This document shows, piece by piece, positions 1 to 4,895 of a stretch of DNA of 6,486 nt; the first letter of the stretch is position 1, and each line of letters starts with the position of its first letter. The notes under the pieces were generated by a model. The model saw only the letters and a program-made list of their open reading frames with translations. It did not search any database and was not told the origin of the DNA. The stretch is from positions 1-6,486 of the forward strand of contig JAPUJL010000459.1 of assembly GCA_027296185.1 (NCBI GenBank). The letters are read 5' to 3'. The position numbers were made by a program, and so were the translations under genes. Source of the stretch: SAR324 cluster bacterium. GTDB taxonomy: Bacteria > SAR324 > JACQKK01.

Positions 1-8
1 AACATCTC

Positions 9-43
9 GACCGGATTTTACGGGCTCCGCCTCCCGTCCGGTC
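9..43. repeat. Imperfect inverted repeat (hairpin) at the left edge
   Basis: A 7-bp arm GACCGGA (9-15) is matched exactly by TCCGGTC (37-43). Inside it, CGGG (21-24) pairs with CCCG (33-36) after a one-sided TTTTA bulge. The hairpin has no following T-run, so a classical intrinsic terminator is not supported. It directly precedes the short repeat at 49, so the two may form one dispersed structured element. It could also be the tail of a transcript from a gene left of the window. No open reading frame is recognisable in 1-104. Confidence 0.4.
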
Positions 44-48
44 TCATT

Positions 49-76
49 GAGATTCTTCGCTGCGCTCAGAATGACA
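49..76. repeat. Short palindromic repeat, copy 1
   Basis: This 28-bp unit begins GAGATTCTTCGC and ends CAGAATGACA. It contains an imperfect hairpin: ATTCT (52-56) pairs with AGAAT (68-72) and an inner GC (59-60) with GC (64-65) across a 2-nt mismatch. A diverged second copy lies at 114-141 with 21 of 28 positions identical by direct comparison. From memory, units of very similar sequence are dispersed in intergenic regions of many bacterial genomes. No function is assigned. Confidence 0.5.
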
Positions 77-98
77 ACTCGGTTGCGGGCGAAGCGGC

Positions 99-104
99 TA
101 GAAT
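99..104 (+). promoter_or_regulatory. Candidate -10 element for hisS
   Basis: TAGAAT matches the sigma-70 -10 consensus at five of six positions and would give a start near 111, about 70 nt before the hisS ATG. No convincing -35 hexamer lies 16-18 bp upstream and there is no TG extension, so the support is weak. It sits between the two short repeat copies. Confidence 0.25.
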
Positions 105-113
105 GTGGGTCGT

Positions 114-141
114 GAGAATTTTCGCTGTGCTCAAATCAACA
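114..141. repeat. Short repeat, diverged copy 2
   Basis: This copy aligns without gaps to the unit at 49-76, with 7 mismatches in 28 positions. The core TTCGCTG is intact, but the outer hairpin arms have decayed (GAATT against AAATC). It lies in the leader just before hisS and inside the reading-frame extension from GTG 105. This argues that the sequence upstream of ATG 180 is not coding. Confidence 0.45.
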
Positions 142-179
142 TTTCAGTGTCCGGTCACCTCGCCGCCGGCCCCTCCACG

Positions 180-1451
180 ATGATCGACCTGAAACCGGTG
201 CGCGGGACGCGCGACTTCTATCCCGCGGAGTTGCGCCTGCGCCACTGGCTCTTCGACATCTGGCGGGGCACTGCGCGGCAGTTCGGCTTCGAGGAGTACG
301 ACGCCTGCGTCCTGGAGAGCGAGGCGCTCTACGTGCGCAAGGCGGGAGACGAAATCACCGGCCAACTCTACAACTTCGACGACAAGGGCGGGCGGCGGCT
401 GGCACTGCGGCCCGAAATGACGCCCACCCTCGCGCGGCTGATCCTCCAGCGGCAGCGGGCGCTGCAATTTCCGCTTAAGTGGTTCTCCATCCCCCAGTGC
501 TTCCGCTACGAGCGCATGACCCGCGGCCGCAAGCGGGAGCACTACCAGTGGAACCTGGACGTGATCGGCCAGCCCGGCAACGTGGCCGAGGTGGAGACGA
601 TCTCCGCCCTGATCGCCTCGCTGGAGGCCATGGGGCTGACGGCGGAGCACGTGCGGCTGCACCTCAACGACCGCCGGCTGCTGACCGCCGTCCTGGAGCG
701 CGCGGGAGTGCCCGAGGAGCACCACCTGCCGGTGATGGTGGTGATGGACAAGCGGGACAAAATCGGTGGCGAACAGCTGGAGGCCCTGCTGGGCGAGCAG
801 GGGCTGAGCGGGACCCAGGTACGGCGGATCGACGAGTTCCTCGCCATGAGCTCCCTCGAGGAAGTGAAGACGGCGCTGGGGGGCGACACACCCGCCGTCG
901 CCGAGTTGGAGGCGCTGCAGGAACTGCTCGGACGGGTGGGCTTCGGCGATTGGGTGGGCTTCGACATCACCGTGGTGCGCGGCCTCTCCTATTACACGGG
1001 AACGGTGTTCGAGCTGCGGGACCGCTCGGCCAGCCTGCGGGCCATCTGCGGCGGCGGGCGTTACGACTCCCTGCTCTCCGCCTTCGGGGGCGACCCCATC
1101 CCGGCCATCGGCTTCGGCTTCGGCGACGTGGTGATTCTCGAGCTGCTGGGCGACCTGGGCCTGCTGCCCCAGTTGGGCACCGACCTGGACTACGTGGTGA
1201 TCCCCTTCTCCGAGGCGCAGGTACCCGCCGCCCTGGAGCTCAGCCAAAAGCTCCGCCGCAAGGGCCTCCGGGTCGACGCGGACTTCGCCCTGCGCAAGCT
1301 CAAGCGCGCCCTGCAGCGCGCCAGCGAGATCGGCGCCCGGCGGGCGGTGCTCCTCATGCCCGACGAGCTGGAGCGGGGCGAAGTGGTGGTGCGCGACATG
1401 GCCAAGCGCGAGGAGCGGCGGGTGGCGATGGAGGCCTTTCTCGAGGAGTAG
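180..1451 (+). CDS. hisS: Histidyl-tRNA synthetase
   Basis: This class II aminoacyl-tRNA synthetase attaches histidine to tRNA-His in the cytoplasm. The 423-residue length is normal for the family. In order it shows the N-terminal RGTRDFYP (8-15), the TLRPEMTP-like region LRPEMTPTLAR (76-86), a motif 2 region FRYERMTRGRKREHYQ (108-123), the histidine-binding RGLSYYTG (267-274), CGGGRYD (290-296) and motif 3 PAIGFGFG (308-315). An anticodon-binding domain follows from about residue 335. Motif 2 has MTRGRKREHYQ where common bacterial HisS has the RPQ-GR-REF-Q form. This resembles plant-organelle, cyanobacterial or planctomycete enzymes. I chose ATG 180 because the family begins a few residues before RGTRDF. 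The open frame does extend to GTG 105, but those 25 residues are repeat-derived and unlike HisS. No Shine-Dalgarno is visible before 180. The gene is convergent with the LON-domain gene, 9 bp away. Confidence 0.95.
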   Translation: MIDLKPVRGTRDFYPAELRLRHWLFDIWRGTARQFGFEEYDACVLESEALYVRKAGDEITGQLYNFDDKGGRRLALRPEMTPTLARLILQRQRALQFPLKWFSIPQCFRYERMTRGRKREHYQWNLDVIGQPGNVAEVETISALIASLEAMGLTAEHVRLHLNDRRLLTAVLERAGVPEEHHLPVMVVMDKRDKIGGEQLEALLGEQGLSGTQVRRIDEFLAMSSLEEVKTALGGDTPAVAELEALQELLGRVGFGDWVGFDITVVRGLSYYTGTVFELRDRSASLRAICGGGRYDSLLSAFGGDPIPAIGFGFGDVVILELLGDLGLLPQLGTDLDYVVIPFSEAQVPAALELSQKLRRKGLRVDADFALRKLKRALQRASEIGARRAVLLMPDELERGEVVVRDMAKREERRVAMEAFLEE

Positions 1452-1478
1452 AGCGGCGCGTCAGTTGACCGGCCCGCT
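1452..1478. other. Hairpin at the hisS / LON-domain gene tail-to-tail junction
   Basis: AGCGG (1452-1456) can pair with CCGCT (1474-1478), enclosing a small inner stem GTCA/TGAC (1460-1463 and 1466-1469). It spans the 9-bp gap and the last codons of the minus-strand gene. It could slow polymerases from both sides, but it has no T-run on either strand, so a terminator call is weak. Confidence 0.25.
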
Positions 1479-2159
1479 GCCCTCCGCTCCCTCGGCCGGG
1501 GTCCGGCCACCCAGCTCCAGCAGCCCGAGCAGCACCGACGCCCGTTCGGCGAGGGTGGGAGCTTCCAATAGGGCCTGCTTTTCCGACGGATGAAAGGGAA
1601 GCCCGGTGGCGGCGCTGTCGATCAAGTCCAGGTCGCTCAGGGGTGCGATGCGCTCCGCGCCGATCTCCATTCCCCTGTTTTTGCCGTAGGCAATCAGGGC
1701 GGCGGTGAGCCGCTCCCGTTCGCAGGGGAAGTCCCCCGGTGGATCGCCGTCCTGGGGAAAGGCGCCGTAATCGGCCCGTATCCGGCGGTAGCCCCGGTGC
1801 AGGGGCAATTCCTCCACCACGCGGAAGCGCCGCCGCCCCCGCAGTCGGATCAGGTAGCGGCCGTCGGGGTCCTGTTCGGAGTGCTCGACGTACCCCGCGC
1901 AGCCGGCGCCGTAAATCTCCGGCGTCTCCCGTTCCGCGCCGGGGAGGGGGCGGTTGTCCTGCCGCGGCGCAAAGGGCTGGATCATCCCGAACACCCGCTC
2001 GGCGGCCAGCACATCCTCCAAGAGATTGCGATAGCGCGGCTCGAAGACCTGCAGGGGCAGCGCCGTGCCCGGCAGCAACAGCACACCGGTCAGGGGAAAC
2101 ACCGGCAGCACCTCGGGCAGGGCGGGCGGAGCCGGGCCGGTGGATGGGTCTTGGGGCAT
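1461..2159 (-). CDS. LON substrate-binding (N-terminal) domain protein
   Basis: This 232-residue protein is essentially a single stand-alone LON N-terminal domain (Lon_sub_bdg type). After a proline-rich start it has the characteristic opening LPVFPLTGVLLLPG (18-31), then LPLQVFEPRYRNLL (34-47), FGMI, GAGCAGYV and a mid-domain RYLIRLRGRRRFRV stretch. A helical C-terminal part ends in a leucine-rich segment. The AAA+ ATPase and Ser-Lys protease domains of true Lon are absent, so it is not a protease. Related short proteins are usually annotated as peptidase S16 or LON-domain proteins of unknown role, possibly binding unfolded protein. The start is the ATG at 2159-2157, which leaves about 17 residues before the domain. 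No good Shine-Dalgarno precedes it. A promoter and structured leader lie upstream at 2187-2275. Confidence 0.9.
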   Translation of the reverse strand: MPQDPSTGPAPPALPEVLPVFPLTGVLLLPGTALPLQVFEPRYRNLLEDVLAAERVFGMIQPFAPRQDNRPLPGAERETPEIYGAGCAGYVEHSEQDPDGRYLIRLRGRRRFRVVEELPLHRGYRRIRADYGAFPQDGDPPGDFPCERERLTAALIAYGKNRGMEIGAERIAPLSDLDLIDSAATGLPFHPSEKQALLEAPTLAERASVLLGLLELGGRTPAEGAEGSGPVN

Positions 2160-2186
2160 CTGCTAGGACGACTGTCTCGCTGTGGT

Positions 2187-2214
2187 TGGGCGGCCCCTGG
2201 TGTCCGCCCAGGGG
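2187..2214 (-). promoter_or_regulatory. Two overlapping, mutually exclusive hairpins in the LON-domain gene leader
   Basis: Two perfect 7-bp stems share bases. TGGGCGG (2187-2193) pairs with CCGCCCA (2204-2210), and CCCCTGG (2194-2200) pairs with CCAGGGG (2208-2214). Both cannot form at once. They lie between the predicted start site near 2260 and the ATG at 2159, so the arrangement could be an attenuator or a translation switch. Such a GC-rich stretch can also form stems by chance. No leader peptide and no T-run were found. Confidence 0.3.
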
Positions 2215-2246
2215 GCTCCGGGGCGGGGCCGGGGGAAATAATGCCT

Positions 2247-2259
2247 ACCGTTTTACGGT
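2247..2259. promoter_or_regulatory. 13-bp palindrome, possible operator
   Basis: ACCGT-TTT-ACGGT is a perfect inverted repeat with a 3-nt centre. It lies immediately downstream of the predicted minus-strand start site (about 2260), where a bound repressor would block transcription of the LON-domain gene. It could instead be a small hairpin at the 5' end of the transcript. The regulator is unknown. Confidence 0.35.
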
Positions 2260-2266
2260 GGGGCAG

Positions 2267-2275
2267 AGTATAGCA
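2267..2275 (-). promoter_or_regulatory. Extended -10 promoter for the LON-domain gene
   Basis: Read on the minus strand the sequence is TGCTATACT. This is TATACT, five of six to the sigma-70 consensus, preceded by the TGn extension. No recognisable -35 is seen 16-18 bp upstream, as is allowed for extended -10 promoters. The start would fall near 2260, giving a leader of about 100 nt. Confidence 0.5.
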
Positions 2276-2391
2276 AAAGTCAGATCGGCATGCGGGGGTG
2301 CCGCGGGTTCCATAGCATTCAAATTCCAGCGCGCGTGCGGATATGTGGGTTCCCGCCGCGAACTTCCCCGTCCCATGGTTTCGACCCGCCT

Positions 2392-2397
2392 GAGGAG
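2392..2397 (+). promoter_or_regulatory. Ribosome binding site deciding the first TRAP receptor start
   Basis: GAGGAG lies 6 nt before ATG 2404. The open frame continues upstream to ATG 2290, but only this start places the twin-arginine signal at the N-terminus. No clear sigma-70 promoter was found for this gene in 2160-2390. Confidence 0.75.
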
Positions 2398-2403
2398 TCT
2401 CCC

Positions 2404-3528
2404 ATGAAACGACGCACGTTTTTGTCCGCCCTGGGCCTTGGCGCCGCCGCGGCGGCGATATCCGGCTGGATCGCCTCCTGCTCCAAGAAGGAGGAGGAGC
2501 AAGGGCAGGGCCCGGCGGTGATGGTGCCGGGCAAGACCGAGTACGACTGGAAGATGGTCACCTCCTGGCCGCCGGGCTTTCCAGTACTGGGGGAGGCGGC
2601 CGAGCGCATCGCGGACAAGGTGAACGTCATGAGCAACGGCCGCATCAAGGTCAAGGTCTACGGCGGCGGCGAGCTGGTGCCCCCCTTGGGCGTCTTCGAC
2701 GCGGTGCGGCAGGGGAGCGTGGAGATGGGCCACAGCGCCTCGTATTATTGGGCCGGGACCTCACCCGCGACCCAGTTCTTCGCCGCGGTGCCCTTCGGGA
2801 TGAACGCCCAGCAATCCACCGCCTGGCTCTACCGGGGCGGCGGGCAGGAGCTGTGGGACGAGCTGTACGCGGGGTTTGGCCTCAAGCCCTTTCCCGCCGG
2901 CAATACGGGCGTCCAGATGGCCGGTTGGTTCCGCAAGGAGATCAACAGCGTCGACGATCTGAAAGGCCTGAAAATGCGCATCCCCGGGCTAGGGGGCAAG
3001 GTGCTCGCGAAAATGGGCGGCACGGTGGTGCTGCTGGCGGGCTCGGAGGTCTTCCCGGCCCTCGAGCGGGGCGTGATCGATGCGGCGGAATGGGTGGGGC
3101 CCTACCACGACCGGCGGCTGGGGCTGCACCAGGCGGCGAAGAACTATTATTACCCCGGCTGGCACGAGCCCGGCACGACGACCGAGTTGATGGTCAACAA
3201 GCAGGCGTTCGATGCGCTGCCCCAGGACTTGAAGACCATGATCGAGCTGGCGTGCACCGACGCCCACGTCTGGTCGCTGGCCGAGTTGGAGGCCCAGAAT
3301 TCCGGTGCCCTGCTGGACCTGGTGGCCAATCACGGCGTCAAGGTGCGGCAACTGCCCGACGACGTGTTGCGCGGGCTCAAGCGGGCAGCCAAGGAGACCG
3401 TCGAGGAGGTCGCCGCTTCCGATCCGGCGTCGCGCAAGGTCTACGACAGCTTCCTCAAGTTCAAGGAGCAGAACGACCAATGGCAGAACATCTCCGAGCG
3501 GGCCTATCAGTACGCCCTGACCGTCTGA
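2404..3528 (+). CDS. TRAP transporter solute-binding protein, TakP-like, Tat lipoprotein (copy 1)
   Basis: This 374-residue DctP-family extracytoplasmic receptor would capture a small carboxylate and deliver it to a TRAP membrane permease. The N-terminus KRRTFLSALG is a twin-arginine signal. It is followed by an Ala-rich stretch and I-A-S-C (23-26), a lipobox-like site with Cys26 as the acylated residue, then a charged linker. The mature domain runs from about residue 47. It carries the features of the 2-oxo-acid/lactate receptor group (TakP of Rhodobacter sphaeroides; the Thermus lactate receptor): GNTGVQ (Gln171), KMR (Arg192), EWVGPY (Glu229, Trp230) and YYYPGWHEP (248-256). In TakP, from memory, the equivalent Gln, Arg, Glu and Trp hold the substrate and a sodium ion. 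Pyruvate, another 2-oxo acid or lactate is therefore the likely ligand class, by inference. The paralogue follows after 42 bp, probably in the same transcript. No DctQ or DctM gene lies in the window. Confidence 0.93.
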   Translation: MKRRTFLSALGLGAAAAAISGWIASCSKKEEEQGQGPAVMVPGKTEYDWKMVTSWPPGFPVLGEAAERIADKVNVMSNGRIKVKVYGGGELVPPLGVFDAVRQGSVEMGHSASYYWAGTSPATQFFAAVPFGMNAQQSTAWLYRGGGQELWDELYAGFGLKPFPAGNTGVQMAGWFRKEINSVDDLKGLKMRIPGLGGKVLAKMGGTVVLLAGSEVFPALERGVIDAAEWVGPYHDRRLGLHQAAKNYYYPGWHEPGTTTELMVNKQAFDALPQDLKTMIELACTDAHVWSLAELEAQNSGALLDLVANHGVKVRQLPDDVLRGLKRAAKETVEEVAASDPASRKVYDSFLKFKEQNDQWQNISERAYQYALTV

Positions 3529-3555
3529 GAGCATCCGGCCCGTCGGCACGAATTT

Positions 3556-3564
3556 GAGGAGGAG
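3556..3564 (+). promoter_or_regulatory. Strong ribosome binding site of the second TRAP receptor
   Basis: GAGGAGGAG lies 6 nt before ATG 3571, and its AGGAGG core (3557-3562) is 8 nt away. It is stronger than the site of the upstream copy, which suggests efficient independent translation of the second gene. The 42-bp gap shows no promoter or terminator. Confidence 0.75.
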
Positions 3565-3570
3565 AGCGGC

Positions 3571-4698
3571 ATGAATCGCAGGGATTTTCTCGCCGGGTTG
3601 GGCGTCGGCGCCGTGGGCGCGGCGGGCGTCAGTGCCTTCACCATGGGCGGGGGCGAGCAAGCCACGGTTTCCTATCGGGGTGCCTCCACCAAGTCCAACG
3701 CCTCGTGGGACTGGAAGCTGGTGATGAGCTGGCCGCTTCATTTCCCGGTCTCCGGCGAAGCGGTGGACCACCTCGTGGCCGAGGTGGCGCGGATGACCGG
3801 AGGGCGGCTAAAGATCAAGGTCTTCGGCGCGGGCGAGCTGGTGGGCGGCCTGGGCGTGTTCGACGCGGTGAGCCAGGGCAGCGTGGAGATGGGCCACAGC
3901 GCTTCCTACTACTGGGCGGGCAAGCTGCCCTCGGTCCAGTTCTTCTGCGCCGTGCCCTTCGGCATGGTGGCTCAGGAGCAGAACGGCTGGTTCTATAACG
4001 CCGACGGCCTGGACCTCTGGCGGGAGATTTACGCCAAGCACAACCTGACCGTCTTCCCCGCCGGAAACACCGGCACCCAGATGGGGGGCTGGTTCCGCAA
4101 GGAAATCCGGAGCGTCGACGACTTCCAGGGGCTCAAGATGCGTATTCCGGGCCTGGGCGGCAAGGTGGTTGCGGCCGTGGGCGGCACCGTGGTGCTGCTG
4201 GCCGTCTCGGAAATCTTCCCCGCCCTCGAGCGGGGCGTCATCGACGCGGCGGAATGGGTGGGGCCCTACCAGGACCGCCGGGTGGGCTTTTATCAGGCGG
4301 CGAAATACTACTACTACCCGGGCTGGCACGAGCCGGCCACGTCGTCCGAGCTGATGATCAATCTCCAGGCCTGGGAGAGCCTGCCCCAGGATATCCAGAC
4401 GGTCGTCGACAACGCCGCCTACAAGGCGAGCCTGTGGTCCCTCTCGGAATATCAAGCCAAGAACGCCGAGGCCCTGGAAGACCTGGTTAACAATCACGGC
4501 GTGCTGCTGCGGCGCTTCCCGGACGACCTGCTCCGGCGCCTGCGGGAGGCCTCGCAACAGGTGGTCGAGGAGGTGGCCGAGAGCGACGCCGATTCGCGGC
4601 GGGTCTACGATTCCTTCCTAAAGTTCCGCCAGCAAAGCCGCCACTGGCGCTCCATCAGCGAGGAGGCCTACACCGCCGCGGAAAACCTACCGGCGTAA
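3571..4698 (+). CDS. TRAP transporter solute-binding protein, TakP-like, Tat-secreted (copy 2)
   Basis: This 375-residue paralogue aligns to the upstream receptor without gaps over the whole mature domain, at roughly 60% identity by eye. The N-terminus NRRDFLAGLG is a twin-arginine signal with a Gly/Ala-rich core. It lacks a cysteine near the cleavage region (about residues 22-28), so it is predicted to be a free periplasmic protein rather than a lipoprotein. The ligand-site positions are kept: GNTGTQ (Gln170), KMR (Arg191), EWVGPY (Glu228, Trp229), YYYPGWHEP. The same carboxylate class is therefore expected, but neighbouring residues differ (for example Val against Gly in the LLAxSE segment and Tyr142-Asn-Ala-Asp against Tyr143-Arg-Gly-Gly), so affinity or specificity may differ. 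It ends with TAA 197 bp before the convergent purM stop. Membrane subunits are not encoded nearby. Confidence 0.93.
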   Translation: MNRRDFLAGLGVGAVGAAGVSAFTMGGGEQATVSYRGASTKSNASWDWKLVMSWPLHFPVSGEAVDHLVAEVARMTGGRLKIKVFGAGELVGGLGVFDAVSQGSVEMGHSASYYWAGKLPSVQFFCAVPFGMVAQEQNGWFYNADGLDLWREIYAKHNLTVFPAGNTGTQMGGWFRKEIRSVDDFQGLKMRIPGLGGKVVAAVGGTVVLLAVSEIFPALERGVIDAAEWVGPYQDRRVGFYQAAKYYYYPGWHEPATSSELMINLQAWESLPQDIQTVVDNAAYKASLWSLSEYQAKNAEALEDLVNNHGVLLRRFPDDLLRRLREASQQVVEEVAESDADSRRVYDSFLKFRQQSRHWRSISEEAYTAAENLPA

Positions 4699-4713
4699 CG
4701 ATCGGAACGATCG
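4699..4713. repeat. Small hairpin immediately after the receptor gene stop
   Basis: CGATCG-GAA-CGATCG starts on the base after the TAA. The hexamer is itself palindromic, so the pair is both a direct repeat and an inverted repeat with a 3-nt loop. It may stabilise the 3' end of the receptor mRNA. There is no T-run, so it is not a clear terminator. Confidence 0.35.
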
Positions 4714-4740
4714 GGAACGTCTACACCGACTGAACTGCAT

Positions 4741-4765
4741 GCGGGGGATTGGGAATCCCCGGCGT
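4741..4765. terminator. Candidate hairpin between the convergent receptor and purM genes
   Basis: GGGGATT (4744-4750) and AATCCCC (4754-4760) form a perfect 7-bp stem with a GGG loop. GCG/CGT (4741-4743 and 4763-4765) can extend it across a 2-nt bulge. It lies where transcripts of the convergent genes would end. No T-run follows on either strand, so intrinsic termination is uncertain. The rest of 4714-4895 shows no gene I can support. Confidence 0.35.
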
Positions 4766-4895
4766 CCCGGATGCGGCTTGGGGGAGATCGCCTCCACAAC
4801 GGGAGTAGGGGAGAATCGAACCGGATATGGGGAGCAACGGCGAGGTCCGTGCTCGCTCTGCACGCGTTGCGGAGGGCTGGGGAGGGCGTCCAGTT

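Noticed and set aside
105..179. N-terminal extension of HisS from GTG 105
   Set aside because: The 25 extra residues come largely from a repeat copy and resemble nothing in HisS. ATG 180 gives a normal family start.
144..1247. Long open frame on the minus strand across hisS
   Set aside because: It is low-complexity, His/Gln/Val-rich translation antisense to a conserved gene, typical of high-GC shadow frames.
1461..2159. Annotation as Lon protease
   Set aside because: Only the N-terminal LON domain is present. There is no Walker motif and no Ser-Lys protease domain.
2290..2403. N-terminal extension of the first TRAP receptor from ATG 2290
   Set aside because: It would bury the twin-arginine signal at residue 39 onward. 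A good Shine-Dalgarno precedes ATG 2404.
4801..4830. tRNA-like T-arm read on the minus strand (GGTTCGATTC)
   Set aside because: The T-stem does not pair properly, no matching 5' acceptor arm lies upstream on that strand, and no CCA follows. It is not a tRNA gene, and an attachment-site remnant is unsupported.
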